DNA of 64,000 nt from Eptesicus fuscus (taxonomy: Eukaryota > Chordata > Mammalia > Chiroptera > Vespertilionidae): contig NC_072475.1 in the NCBI RefSeq assembly GCF_027574615.1, positions 28,509,501 to 28,573,500 of the forward strand, written 5' to 3'. Positions 23,190-35,919 of this stretch are shown one piece after another. The notes beneath the pieces are model-generated. The model searched no databases, was not told the DNA's origin, and worked only from the letters and a program-made list of their open reading frames with translations. The stretch's first letter is position 1. Each line of letters begins with the position of its first letter. A program made the translations under genes and the position numbers.

Positions 23190-23345
23190 TCCAAGCACTA
23201 GTTTAAGAGTTTTATTTGTAATATTTAAGTTACCCTCAAAACAGCCTAATGTATATCTAAGAAAATGACGGCACAGAAAGCTTGAATAACAACCCAAAAT
23301 TACAAAGCCAGCAAAGGGCAGACCCTAGAACAAGGAATCCAAACA
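23190..23345. repeat. MIR-like fragment
   Basis: AGAAAATGACGGCACAGAAAGCTTGAATAAC...AAAGCCAGCAAAGGGCAGA follows MIR order. GA-rich run at 23498-23521 nearby. Confidence 0.5.
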
Positions 23346-23889
23346 AGTTCAGAACTCCCACATATATGCCCTGTTCAATTGCTTATCCAAGGTCCCAATA
23401 GACAAAGTCAAGACTAGAACCCAGGTCTCTTGGCAAACTCAGAACTCTCTTTTCTTTACACCAAATATATGGGAGTGGGGAGGGGAGAGGTGTAATGAGA
23501 GAGAGAGAAAGAGAGAGAGAGGATATAAACCCACACTTCCCAGAATCACCTGAGGTGAACTTAACTTTTGGCTTCCGAAATATGCTGTAGTTTTTCATCG
23601 CTGTTTTTATATTCCACAAGTAGGATGTATACTTGACTCCGCAGGCAGTTGTCAAAAAAAAATCTTTTATGCTTATCCACACTGAATCCTCCTTTATTTC
23701 TGGACTAATAATCTCAAGGTCTGTGGTTATGATGCTACCCTTTGCACCACTGCTTTCCACGTTAATGTGCCTGCCAATACTCACTTAAGAACACAATGCT
23801 TTGCCTTGGCAGATTCAATTGTATAAGATTATAACCAGAATAGATAAGAAAGAACAATGATAGCCTGTGGTCATGACTCTGGGCTTTGA

Positions 23890-24095
23890 AATGAAGGCAG
23901 ACCTGAGTGTGACTTCTAGTGCTGCTACAATTCACCTGCTGTGTGACCTTAAACATGTTATAAAACCCAGATTAATCCATAACAGTACACTTAGTCCGTA
24001 CATGATCTGCGTGGAAGAGTAAATGAAACAAGGTCCATTAAGTCTTTAAGCACTAAGCCAGGCCCATAGTAGGTACTTAATAAATGCTTAAAAAT
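23890..24095 (+). repeat. MIR SINE fragment
   Basis: ACCTGCTGTGTGACCTTAAAC...GGTACTTAATAAATGCTTA is a clear, sense-oriented MIR. Confidence 0.7.
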
Positions 24096-24282
24096 GAGGG
24101 TGGTGGTATGGCTGTGGCTTTGGTTATCTTAGTGCTCAAAGTATAAATTCATCGAGTCCTTCCGTTAAATCTTATGCAGTGACAAGTTTTAAATGGAGAT
24201 AACACTCGTAGAAGTTTCTTGTTCAGGGCTGCATTTCCCTGATAGCTGTGCCCTTCAAATTACCAGGAAAGGTTTTCGTCAT

Positions 24283-24470
24283 GCATCCATCCATTCATTC
24301 ATTCAATGTATATTTATTCGGGGTCCACCATTCTAGGTTCTAAAATATGGCAGTGAAAAAAACAAACATAGCCCCTCCTGTTGTCAAATTTGTATTTTAA
24401 TGGAGGCAGAAAGTCAGTAAATAAACATATAAATATGCCAGGTGGTTTAAAGACAGAGCAGCATAAAGAA
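24283..24470. repeat. L2 LINE fragment
   Basis: TTCATTCATTCAATGTATATTTATTC...CAGTGAAAAAAACAAACA...AGTAAATAAACATATAAATATG is the L2 3' signature. Confidence 0.6.
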
Positions 24471-24478
24471 ACAAAATA

Positions 24479-24618
24479 GCCTGGCGGCGTGGCTCAGTGG
24501 TTGAGCGTCGCCCTATAAACCAGGAGGTCATGGTTCAATTCCCGGTCAGGGCATATGCCTTGGCTGCGGGCTTGATCCCCAGTGTGGGCATGCAGGAGGC
24601 AGCTAATTAATGATTGAT
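24479..24618 (+). mobile_element. Ves SINE, 3' truncated
   Basis: GCCTGGCGGCGTGGCTCAG head and GGTTCAATTCCC B box; ends near ATTAATGATTGATG without the pyrimidine tract or tail. 24619-25340 shows nothing else except an A/GAAAA run near 24940-24975. Confidence 0.85.
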
Positions 24619-25351
24619 GGGAAGCCTCTGAATGCGGGGAGAGAGTAAGACATGGGGTAATCAGGGCAAGGAATAGTCCAGGCAGGGAACAATAAACAAA
24701 CTTCATTTCTGACCTCATCATCAAGAGCAGTATTTTATATAAAACCTCCAATCACTTCTGTACAGCACCGTTTTTTACTGCAGAGAAGAACTGTTAAAAG
24801 CATTTACTGGTAAAAATTAAACTCATAAAAATAATCAATAAAATATCCTGGCACTTTTCAAAAGCATTAAAAGGACATTATCTTATATTCTGGAAAATAC
24901 TTTAATTCATGCACAGCTATGCAAAACAAAGCAGAGCCAAAAAAAAAAAAAAAGAAAGAAAAGAAAAGAAAAGAACTAAGCCCATGCCACATTATGCAAT
25001 AAAATGAAAAAAAATATGAAGCGTTTGTCTTTCAGAACCATGATTAGTGACAACATGAAATGAAACATCTGAAAACAGAGACACCTCTAGAGAGCCAATG
25101 TCCTGAAGCAGAGTGCATTTAACTGACACACCAGCAATTCTGCAAATAGTTTACCACATCTGTACCAGGAGGGCAGTAGTCCTGAGGGTTTTGCAAAGTC
25201 ATGCTTTATTGTGCCAAGGTGAAGACGAGATTTGAACACAAGTTTTCTGAACTAGGGATATTCCATTTAAAGACATAAAAATTATCCACAAGGGGAAAAT
25301 TGAGAGCACAGACATTAAATGTAAAGAGTAGCTACAAGGTCATGCTTAAAT

Positions 25352-25360
25352 ATCTCTCTC

Positions 25361-25439
<79 letters not shown>

Positions 25440-25452
25440 CTCTCTGTCACTG

Positions 25453-25493
<41 letters not shown>
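25352..25493. repeat. (TC)n-(CA)n compound microsatellite
   Basis: Long TC run with single TTC interruptions, then CA run from about 25453. Confidence 0.95.
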
Positions 25494-25494
<1 letters not shown>

Positions 25495-25764
25495 ATTAAG
25501 CCAGCCAACTCATTAAGTAACCTTATTTTGTACTTGGTAGGCTGCTGCCTAGAGGAAAATTGTGGCAGGCCTCAAGACTTTTTCTGGTCTCTCACAGGTA
25601 ATAAAGGTTCTTAGATGGATAAGAAAAATGTCCAGTCCCACATAATTGTCAAAACCTTGCAAATGATTTAGCATTAAGGTTTTCTTACTTCCACAGTTAT
25701 CAGGCCTACTGATGACAGGCAAGCATGAAGTCAAGGACCTGTAAAGAAAGACTAATGGTTCTTG

Positions 25765-26190
25765 ACTTTTTCTGTCTGACTTATTTCACTCAGCATGATA
25801 TTCTCAGGATCCATCCACGTTGTCACAAACAGCAGTACATTTTCTTTTCTTATGGCTGAGTAGTATTCGTATGTGTATATATGCATATATATATTATATA
25901 TATATATATATTCCAAAAATGTATATACTTTGAATAATTATAAAGGCAGTATTTATTAAAATACATTTCATTTTCAAAATTGAGTTATCAGTTGACACCT
26001 GGTATACATACCATATCCTTTTTATCTAAACATTTACCAAAGGACACTTTACTTGTTTCCATGTCTTGGCCACCACGAATAATACTATAATGAACACAGG
26101 GATGCATATATCTTTGTGAATACATTTTTTGGGTAGATACCCAGAAAAGGTCATATGGTAACTCTATTCTTAATTTTTTGAGGAACCTCC
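25765..26190 (-). mobile_element. L1 5' segment, inverted
   Basis: Complement of L1 ORF2 3' part: ACTTATTTCACTCAGCATGATA, TTTCTTATGGCTGAGTAGTATT, GGGTAGATACCCAGAAA. Joined head-to-head with the sense 3' part at 26191-26480, a twin-priming structure. A mariner fragment (25913-25996) sits in its TA-rich part. Confidence 0.8.
25913..25996 (+). mobile_element. mariner-like fragment inside L1
   Basis: CCAAAAATGTATATACTTTGAATAATTATAAAGGCAGTATTTATT is the left terminal region of the mariner family at 20.0-21.0 kb; inserted at a TA run. Confidence 0.65.
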
Positions 26191-26480
26191 ATATATGATA
26201 TCACTCAAATGAGAAATATAAAACTGAAAGCAACAAGTGAACAAACAAGGAAAACAAACAAAAAATCATAAATATGGACAATAATATGGTGGTGGTTACC
26301 AGTGGGAAGGAGGTTGGGGGTAGTAAAGGATAAAGGGGTTCAAATATGTGGTGACAGAAGATTTGACTTTGGTGCTTAACACACAATGCAATGTACAGAT
26401 GATGTATCATAGAATTGCACATTAAAACCCATATAATTTTATTAATCAATGTCACTCCAATACATTTAATTTTTAAAAAA
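26191..26480 (+). mobile_element. L1 3' end, sense
   Basis: AAATGAGAAATATAAAACTG..., ATGGTGGTGGTTACCAGTGGG, ...TTTATTAATCAATGTCACTCC and a short A-tail are L1 3' UTR. Confidence 0.75.
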
Positions 26481-26706
26481 GGTTCATGTTCCTATTCTGC
26501 ATTATGAATTCTTGCTTCTGTCTTATTAATTGCCTATATATATTAAGATCACAGGAAAGGATAAGGATTAAAGCAGAAAAGTCCTATCTTGGCTGGTACT
26601 GCGCCTGACAGGTGTTTAAAGCTGTGGATGAAAAGGCAGTTCTATGGAAAACAACCTCACAGGGTGATATGATCATAAATTCCCAACTGGTAGATCTTAT
26701 AGTAAA

Positions 26707-27056
26707 CTAAAGGCCCGGCACATGAAATTCATGCACAGGTACGGTCCCTAGGCCTGGCCTGGGAAAGGGCCATCTTTCCCTACTGCCTGCAGCCAGCCTC
26801 GACCCCCACCCCCACCCACCCTTGGGTCACCCTCTGTGTGTGGGGCGACAGGCGGGATGGGGACCTTGGCCTGACACTGCCCGCATCCCCCACCACCCAC
26901 CCCCAGTTCCCCGTTTGCCATCAGGTGATGGGAGCCTGCCAGCCAGGGAAAGGGACCAAGAGGTGGTCAGTGCGCCTCACAGTTACTGGTCAAGCGGTCA
27001 TTCTGGTCATTCTGCCCTTAGGGTCAATTTGCATATCACCCTTTTATTATACGGGA
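26707..27056 (-). mobile_element. HeliBat-type Helitron
   Basis: Left CTAAAGGCCCGGCACATGAAATTCATGCAC (3' hairpin, CTAG degraded); right TTTGCATATCACCCTTTTATTATACGGGA (5' end complement). Confidence 0.85.
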
Positions 27057-28403
27057 TAGTCATGCCTTAGGCATGTAACTTTTTAGTTAAAGACTTATCC
27101 TTGCCTTAAGCAATCCCTGTTCTTTTGTTTCTGTGCATCTCGGTTAACACACTGTTGAAATACCCTCTTTTAGACTCCTCAAGAGACCTCATGATCTTCA
27201 CTATCCTGTAATCCCACCTTCCAGTTCCTCCTTAATTCAAATGCATAAAAGAAGCTGCAAACGGACATTTTAGGAAGCATTTTTTCTCAGTCTGTTAAGA
27301 TCTTCATTCCAGGCATATCCTCTGTTTGAATCAAATAAGTTTTTATAAAACCTCTCTATAGGGTCAGGCATTCTTGCATCAACAAAGCTGTCTATTACCC
27401 AGAGACCACCCACCCCATCCACAGTGCACCTCTTACCTAAATCCCTTTAGATGTGATGATGTCTCTGGCATCAAGTGATTATTCTCGCTTCCCTCTGCAG
27501 GGTCTCAGTGGTCCTCCTGGACAGAATTTTAAATAGCCCACTTTCTCTTACATTTTTGCATGTTCCATGTGTGACATATAGAAATGCTTTTGCGTGCTTT
27601 GCCCTGCCACACTGTGGGAGTGCGGGGCAGCCAACACAGCTGCCTGTCTTTAGCTCAGAGATTGGCAACAAGCCAGCCTACCAATTGCATTTCTGATTCC
27701 TCAGAAAGGAGTCAAAAGCTAGCCCACTGCGTCCCCAATGGCAGGGACCCACTGATATATGTCCTACCAGGTTTCAAATGACAGTCAGGGACTGTTAACT
27801 GACATTGTTCAAAGCATGAACATAAGGAGTAACTACATAACTTTTCAATGCCTACTCTAAGAGCCCACTCAAAGGTTACCTTATTCTCTAGGAAAAAGTA
27901 CAGTTTTGTGATGATATTTACTATTCATACATCTCTGAAAGTTTATATGTAACTGTCCTTTAGAGAAAATAATCCCAGGTCTTAGAGTTTTACTGCCCTA
28001 TAGCACATTTACTAGTTTTGTATCTAACTGGAAGTCGTATGCCAATATTTTTTGTACATGTCCCTATGTAGTCATCCTATTAAATGTTTTGAACCAGCTT
28101 GACCATTCTGATGGTTCCTTCCTTAATGAATTAAATAAACTCTGGAACAAGTACATTCTACATGTATAAACATCATGTTCTTAACTGCTGACATTATTTT
28201 GATGGTACCAAGCCTTACTCTTTTGAAGGGAGATGGGACACATAGTACTCCAGCAGCTTCCAAAAAGGACTCTTTTAATCTCCACTTCATTTCTTGGCCC
28301 CTCGAACTCTCTTATAGGCAGAAGTTCGTGGTCAGTTCAGGATTGTAAAACAAGTTCACTAGCAACTCCTTTTTACAAGCCCTGGAATGTACCCTCACTT
28401 TGC
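27057..28403. other. intergenic, nothing recognised
   Basis: No coding exon, RNA gene or clear repeat family noticed. Confidence 0.45.
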
Positions 28404-28415
28404 AATGGGGTCTCT

Positions 28416-28640
28416 GCCCTGACCAGTTTGGCTCAGTGGATAGAGCGTCGGCTTGCTGACTGAAGGGTCCCGGGTTCGATTCTGGTCAGGGGCATGTGCC
28501 TTGGTTGCGGGCACGTCCCCAGTGGGGGTTGTGCAGGAGGCAGCTGATCGGTGTTTCTCTCTCATCGATGTTTCTAACTCTCTACCCCTCTCCCTTCCTC
28601 TCTGTAAAAAGATCAATAAAATATATTTTAAAAAAAAAGA
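28416..28640 (+). mobile_element. Ves SINE with target duplication
   Basis: GCCCTGACCAGTTTGGCTCAG to AAAAAGATCAATAAAATATATTTT plus A-tail; flanks AATGGGGTCTCT (28404) and AATGGGGCCTCT (28641) differ by one base. Confidence 0.93.
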
Positions 28641-28652
28641 AATGGGGCCTCT

Positions 28653-30244
28653 ACTTCTTTCATGCCTTGGCAGGTACAGAATATAACATCCTATTACATA
28701 TGTATGGGATTTTTCAAATTATCAAGGATAGTTGAGCTTTAGAGGCAACATAAAATTACAAAAAGATTTCATAAAAACCTAAATTGGTATGATATGAATA
28801 TATTTAAATGCATCTGAAGGGCTAAACTTGAAGGAAAAATGAGAAACTTGTAGTTAGGAGGTGACATTGTCCTTTTGTAATATTTTTTAGCACTGTAATT
28901 TCTGGCTGTCATCCATGATATAGAATTCGTCAGTAAGTAAATTTCCATAACATAAGGCAATTACTACTGATGTTTCACAAGTGTAGGAAAATCATCACAA
29001 TGTATGATACATTTCTGCTTCCTACAGTGTGTAATTCTTTCTCAGTTGAAAAATAAATGTATAGGCTTATTGGATGGGCATAGCTACATTGAACCAGAAT
29101 CCATCCAACACCTGTCCTGTCACAGGCTCTACCCTAAGATGGATACAAAGAATAACAAAGATAGCATATCTGCCCTTGAGGAACCCACTGTCTATTGCAA
29201 GAAGAGGAGATTTACAAAAAATTTAATATTTAATGTAGCAAATATATATTCACAGTGTATAGGAGCATGACATGTTTGTGGCACGGTCAGAATTCTATAC
29301 AGTTCAAACAAATTATATGTGACAGGAAATTGGATGAAAAGTTATACTATGGACAAATTTAAAGACACCCTAGACATTAGACTGTTCACAATGAAAACTC
29401 CAAAATTGTCTTTAAAACAAAAAATCATCATCTCAATATACTTATAGCAGCATCATTTAAAGTTAATTCTGAGGGCAATATGAAGATGAACAAAAGGAGG
29501 TGGAGAAAAAGGAACAAGATTAAAACATGGCTATCTTGGTCCAAGATAGAAATGATGAATCTGGAATAAATCAAGTCAGAGGGCAAGTGAAATAGATTCA
29601 AGGGGATTTCTTCATCTCCAACAGGACTTGAAGACTGAAAAAAAAATGTGGTTGTCAAGGAATACGGAACTATTCACAAAGAGTGGAGACAAGGAGGTGA
29701 CACAGAAATGAGTTCAGTTTTGAAGTTTTTACTTTTGAGACAGCAATAGGAAATGATAGAAATAAAATGTAGGCCTACTTCTTGGGAAAATGATGAAGGC
29801 CGATCATATATATTAGGGTGTCATCAGCATATAGAGAGTAACCAAAGCTAAAGGAAGAATTTAAAATGTCCCAGGATCATTAAAAAATTATGGAAGAGAT
29901 GATTTTGAGAGAGACATTCATCCAGAATTCCTAATGTAGACCAATATGAAACCCATACTCAGCCTACTTTATTCTGCAGTATTTATTGCAGGATCCTCCC
30001 AAATGAGCTTGATGATATGAATTAATTAATTAATGTGGTCCTCAATTATTCTGTCATTCACTCATTTACAGCCAGGAAGCAGGTACCACATGCAGTGATA
30101 AAAAAAGAACTGGCATTGGACCCCGAAAATAGTTGTTGCCAATATCCATTCATCTATGTACAATTAATGTAAACAGGTCTAGAATAGGTGAAGGTAGAAC
30201 TTATTTGATTAGGTTTTTAGAAAGACACTTTATTCAAACATAAC

Positions 30245-30246
<2 letters not shown>
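28653..30246. other. intergenic with weak L2-like pieces
   Basis: Around 29100-29220 (CTACCCTAAGATGGATACAAAG...TGCCCTTGAGGAACCCACTG) and 29660-29880 (GTGTCATCAGCATATAGAGAG) text resembles L2. Otherwise nothing. Confidence 0.4.

Positions 30247-30299
<53 letters not shown>
30247..30299. repeat. (GT)n microsatellite
   Basis: About 26 uninterrupted GT units. Confidence 0.97.
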
Positions 30300-30301
<2 letters not shown>

Positions 30302-30708
30302 ACTACACTCTCTAATTTAATGTGAGACTAGTATTTCTTGGTATCACCCAGAAATTGATAACCACCTATAATGGACTCTGGTAACCAGCCCCTCATATCC
30401 TTCCCTTCTCCTGGCAGCAATCTGTGTGTCTTGGCAAAAATGCTTTCCTGTATGACCCAGCCCATCCATGCAATGGTTTATCAGTTAGATTCTCTCTTGT
30501 GAGAATGCAGACTTGAAACTGAGAGGTTCTTGGTTTAACAATATTCTGCCATGTGGACCACAGAAAGAAATGATGAAAGGAAGAATAAAAAGGAGGAAGG
30601 GGGGAATTTTATGAAAGTTTCCATTTCTTGAGATCTAACTACATCCTAGCCCTTGGGTGCCAGGATATACCCCTGTATACTTAAAAAAATAAATTGCCTT
30701 TGTTTCTT

Positions 30709-30753
30709 TATTTTTAAAAATATGTTTTTAGTGATCTGCGAGAGAGAGAAAGG

Positions 30754-30803
<50 letters not shown>

Positions 30804-30941
30804 TCGATTGGCTGCTTCCAGCACACCTCCTCACTGGGGATCAAGCCATACCCAGGCATGTACTGTTACCAGGCATGGAACCTTTGCTCTCTCAGTGCAT
30901 GGGATGATGCTCAATCAATTAAGCCACATGAGCCAGGGCTA
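30709..30941 (-). mobile_element. Ves SINE, minus orientation, with expanded (GA)n
   Basis: Complementary head GAGCCAGGGCT at right; the pyrimidine-rich part has expanded to a long GA run (about 30758-30799). Identical 12-bp flanks at 30697-30708 and 30942-30953. Confidence 0.9.
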
Positions 30942-31794
30942 CCTTTGTTTCTTAAACTAGCATGACTTAGTTTCAGTTGTGCAGAACAGAGAATCTTGAC
31001 TAAGATGACTGCCAAAAGAATTGTAATGTACTAGTCAAGCTAGTTTCTTTATAAGGCAAGTCAAAAGTACAGATTCACAGGGAATTCTTTTAAACAACAG
31101 TAGAACATCAGTATGTATCTGGTCATTTACCATAACTTAATATTCCTATATATACAAAGACAAGAAAGTCATCTCACATTCTTTTGAAGTCATCCCCCCT
31201 CCAAAAAAAAAAAAAAGCTAAAACCTCTTGTTTATTTTTTAATCCATTCAATTCCTTAGTTTTAAGTTTAACTGTACCAGTTTTGCTAGTAGACAATTAT
31301 TTATAATTGATGCGGCTTTAGAAAAAAAGCTCATCTTAAAAAGAAAAAAAAGCTGGCACTTCAGAAAACAAGTCATTCATTTCTGATCCTTGCCAAGTTT
31401 TAATAAGTGTGTCCTACTGTCTTCTTGAGATTTATGCACTGTTAGCTGTAGTTCAATTGGAAAATTTGCATTTTTTCTCTTATGCACTCAAGCTGGGAGG
31501 CACAAAACAAGAGTTGCAAGGTTTGTTTGACATGAAATGTCTAACAGTAATTTTCTTTCATCAACTTTATTCTCCTACAGTTCTGATCCCCAAGGGCAGA
31601 TTTCTTCATCAGATTTTGTGCAACATTATATAATAACAGCCTTACCTTTGCAGAAGTTGCTACCAAAACATTTGAAAAGAGCTGTCACAACTCTCTCCAT
31701 TATAGAACAAACTATATTTGCCATTGTTATGCCTACTGAGAGTTAACATGCTCCATCTTTACATTACTTCAGAAAACCTAATGCATCTAATGTA

Positions 31795-32000
31795 GGTTTG
31801 GACGTTCACCAAACACTTATTGAGAACCTACTACCTGTGTCCCAGGGACTTTGATAGATAATGTCTACAACCACAAACAAAACAGTTTTGTATTCTGTAA
31901 TCTCTGGAAAAACAGTCTAGATTTGGAGATGCAGACAGGAATTCAGAACAATAATTGCTAAAACGATGTGAGAATGATACAGAAGGAGTACAGACAAAGA
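31795..32000. repeat. L2 LINE fragment
   Basis: CCAAACACTTATTGAGAACCTACTACCTGTGTCCCAGGG is the L2 3' motif in complementary order. Confidence 0.6.
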
Positions 32001-32227
32001 ACACTAACTCAACCCAACAGTTGAGGCCTAAGAAAGGCTTCTCCACATAAGTGATGCCCTCTCTAGAGTTGGCCCTGATGGTTGAGTAGGAGCTCCAGAT
32101 TGTGTGGGGGTGAGTGAAATCAGGGAATGTTCTGCACTGGGAAAAAAAGAGCATATGCAAACTTCCCCATAGTGAGTTAGAATATATATAAATATAAGTA
32201 TATATATTTACTTTTCCCAACCTCTCT

Positions 32228-32335
32228 AAACGCTAGGTGTGGCTATGTGACCAAATTCTTACCAAAGGAATATGAGTGATACAGTCTCCCTATGAGTCTG
32301 GATGGCCATCTCTTTTATATTAAAGAAAGAATTAA
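32228..32335. repeat. old interspersed repeat, family unassigned
   Basis: CTAGGTGTGGCTATGTGACC...ACCAAAGGAATATGAGTGAT closely parallels 47500-47600 (GGATGTGTGGCCATCTGGC...ACCAAGGAAATATGACTGGAAGTGAT). Two copies of one ancient family in this window. Confidence 0.5.
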
Positions 32336-32694
32336 CTTCTATCTTATTTAAGCCACTATGTTTGAAATTTTTAGCAGCTTAATCCTTAGTTTACCATTCC
32401 TGAAGCATATTTAATTATTTCTTATGCTCAACTAAACTAATCTACATTGCCACTTATTGTATTTATTTTTATTGGTTTTATTAGCATCTCGTTGATTTTT
32501 TAGCATTACTTATGTGGGCATAGTTTTCAAAAAATATTAGGTTACTAGTGTTTCTAAACTGTTCCAAGAAATAAAGTAATGATGTTATCTTGCAGAATAT
32601 TAATGAACATTTTGTTCATGTGCTTGTGACTCTTTCCAGTCCTTGCTTCAATTAATTCTTGATGGTAATGTTTAAAAAAAAAAAAGCTAATGTG

Positions 32695-32780
32695 GTTGTC
32701 CTCATTTCACTGAAGAGGAAACCGAAGTAGAGATATTAAATTATTTGCCTATAATAGCAAACCAATGGAAAAGGTGGAAG
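32695..32780. repeat. MIR-like fragment
   Basis: CCTCATTTCACTGAAGAGGAAACCGAAGTAGAG is the MIR core (TTTTACAGATGAGGAAACTGAGGC). Confidence 0.6.
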
Positions 32781-32849
32781 AAAAATCTAATTATCTCACT
32801 TCTGTCTTTATTGAACTATTGGATTATAAGTCCCAACCAATTAAATACA

Positions 32850-34950
32850 TGACACAAGAGCTAAGAAGCATAACCTTTTTATCATGTAGATGGCCTCAAA
32901 AACTGCCATCAGCACTTTGTAAAATGTTTCTTAACATTTTAAAAATAAATTTTATTGACATTATTTACTAAGTTTACATATATAGAGACATAGACAGATA
33001 AATGAAAATATGGAATATATTTTTAGAGTAGAAAGTTTTCCATATATAAAAAAAATGTTTATATATGGATATATTTTCTACCAGCCCTTTCTCTTCCACA
33101 TCACTAGTCATTTAATTTTCACATACTCATGATCAAATATAAATTCAGATGGCATCTAGTATATATAGTGTTTCTCAGCACAAGTGAAATTCAAAAGAAA
33201 TCCATTGGGTGGAGTTGTACTATAACTTAACATTTCAAAATGTTTCTCAACTTTCTCTCTTTAACCTTCTCCTCAGGCTTTATATAGCTTATGGCTAAAC
33301 AATATCTGCTATTTGAATATTTTATTCCTACCTTAAGCTGGAGATTTTGGCTTAGACATTATTTTCTTTTCTGATTGCATCAGGTACAAGCCACATGCAC
33401 ATGAACACAATTTCAGATTTAATAATCCTGTCAAAGAATATAGCTGCTTATTATTAAAAAAATATGAACATTAATAAGACTAAATAGAAAATAACAATTG
33501 ACATGGAAAAAATGCCATACTGTCCTTTTATCTCTCCAATTTAAGTTTTTGCTGCCATCAAAAAGAGAGGTAAGCATCTGATATTTCAATTCCTGTGAGA
33601 CAAAATGCAGCATGCCCAAAATAAGCAAGTATTCATTAATGTTGATTCATTCTAATAGGTGGTACAGAAAGCTGCCAAAAGTTTGACATATACTTGGGGA
33701 ACTAGCTTCCCAGGAAAAGGTTTGTACCTGCATACAAAATCAGGTAATCTGTCTCTGGCAGAATTTCTGACTTCAGTGTCCATAAATATCAAAGTCTCTA
33801 TCCTAGAAAATCTGATTTTATCAATCTGAGATAAACCTCAAGAATCTGTACATTTTACAAGCATTTGCACTGGTTCAAAGATCATATATGGAAGCACTAA
33901 CCTGAGCAAAGGGCAAAGAGGATGGGGACCTTGCCATCACTTAGTTCTCAGTCTTGCGCCACAGAAGGAAATAGAGGCAGATTGAAACTAGCCTCTGGTT
34001 CAATTATCCCTCTAATTTCAGTCCATTCATCCTTTGAAGGGAGGCATAAACTTTCCTTATTTACTCCCTAGACTCATGTCTCAACCCTCTCAAAAATGCA
34101 TCTGTTACTTAAGCCACTTAGAAGAATGGAGTTCAAGGTTGTGGTGGGACAAAGATGAGATAGGAAGATTTACAGATTGGACTAGATGGCTATTTTATTT
34201 GGCTCATTAAGAATTACTAAATGTCTTCCTTAAGAGGAGATGGTGTTCTTGAATATTTCACTTTTTGTCTCATGTTTTGTATATAATAGTTATCAATTTT
34301 GGTACTAGTTGGTTTTACCTGCAATACTGTACTGGTCATTTTATACAGGAATAAGGTCATAAACTTTTATTTATTTACTTTTTAATCTGGGTGTATAATA
34401 AGAAGAGGCAGAGCTGCCAGTGTTAGAAAAGCGGCCTGGTACCATAGAAGATCATAAAGAATCCTGAGATCTGAATCTGAATATTAATCTACAACATACA
34501 GTAGCTGAGCAAAAAAAAAAAATTGGCAGGTTCTTAACATCCATGAGTTTTCCATTAGTATAATACCAAAACTAGTGGGTTACCAACTTTATCAGGTTGT
34601 GATGAGCTTCACAAGAGAGCACACAATAAAAAGACTCTATAAGTTGCTAAGTGTCTTGACAATCACAATAACCTTGTCTCTAGTGATACACTCTCACTTC
34701 CAAGTCACGATCCAAAACACCACTGGCTGTAAACTGCATACAAATTGAGGGTTGAGAACCTGTCAAAACCCTCACCACTGATAAATTAAATCAATACTGA
34801 GCGCACTCTCTGTTCTCAGGGTAATGCCAATTCTGACACAGTCGTGAAAGATATGTTCCTTGTGCTCCAGGTGGTTACATAGAATTACAAAATGTGTTTT
34901 CCTGGCTCTATGTCAGCTGCTCCTCAGTGCATTCTATTGCTGAGTATACA
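32850..34950. other. intergenic, nothing recognised
   Basis: AT-rich single-copy looking DNA without assignable repeats or genes. Confidence 0.4.
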
Positions 34951-35919
34951 GTTGACCCTTGAACATGTGTGGGTTAAGTGCATTGACACCCCCCCCCCCA
35001 TACACACACATGCAGTGGAAAATGTATATATAACTATTGACTCCCCAAAACCTTAACTACTAAGAGCCTACGTTTGACCAGAAGCCTTGCCTACACATTA
35101 TAAATAGTCAATTAATTCATATTTTGTTTTTATATGTATTACACTAGAGGCCCGGTGCACAAAATTCATGCATTTGGTGGGGTCCCTTAGCCTGGCCTGC
35201 TCCCTCTTGCAGTCCAGGAGCCATCAGTTGGACATCCTTAGCGCTGCTGCAGAGGCAGGAGAGGCTCCTGCCACCACCACTGCACTCACCAGCCATGAGC
35301 CTGGCTTCTGGCTGAGCAGCTCTCCCCCTGTGGGAACGCAGTGACCATCAGAGGGCAGCTCCTGCGTTGAAACATCTGCTACCTGGTGGTCAGTGTGCAG
35401 CAGAGCGACTGGTTGCTTCTTTTGCTGTAGGGCCAAAACTGGCTCTCTGACATCTCCTGAAGGGTGCCGAATTGTGAGAGGGCTCAGGCCAGGCTGAGGT
35501 ACCCCACTGGTGCATGATAAGGGCCTGGGAGTGATGCAGGAGGTTGGCCAGCCTGGGAGGAACTGCGGGAGGGTTCCAGGGAATGGCCGGCCCATCTCGC
35601 TCAGTCCCTATCGGCCAGACCCCAGCAGCAAGCTAACCAACCAGTCGGAATATCTGCCCCCTGGTGGTCGTACACATCATAGTGAATGGTTGAGTGGCCT
35701 TAGCATATCATTAGCATTTTACACTTTGATTGGTTGAACAGCTGCCCGGTTAACCAATCACTTAGCATATTAGGCTTTTATTATATAGGATTCTGTATTC
35801 TTACAATAAAGTAAGCTAGATAAAAGAAAAACTTATTAAGAAAATAAGGAAGAAAATATATATTTACAATATTTATGGAGGAAAAATGCATGAATAAGTG
35901 GACCCACACCAGGGTCAAA
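34951..35919. mobile_element. Tigger-like (pogo) element, interrupted
   Basis: Left terminus CAGTTGACCCTTGAACATGTGTGG; interior CCAAAACCTTAACTACTAAGAGCC and, after the nested Helitron, TTCTGTATTCTTACAATAAAG...GTGGACCCACACCAGGGTC. The right terminal repeat is cut off by the Helitron starting at 35920. Confidence 0.65.
35144..35790 (-). mobile_element. HeliBat-type Helitron, composite
   Basis: Left CTAGAGGCCCGGTGCACAAAATTCATGC; right TTAGGCTTTTATTATATAGGA. A relic of a second terminal region (GTACCCCACTGGTGCATGATAAGGGCC) lies inside near 35497-35525, so two Helitron modules seem joined. Nested in the Tigger-like element. Confidence 0.85.

Noticed and set aside
23383..23784. 133-codon minus-strand frame
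   Set aside because: No similarity, no splice context, crosses a GA-repeat; chance frame.
31831..32220. 129-codon minus-strand frame
   Set aside because: Overlaps an L2 fragment and TA-rich text; no recognised protein.
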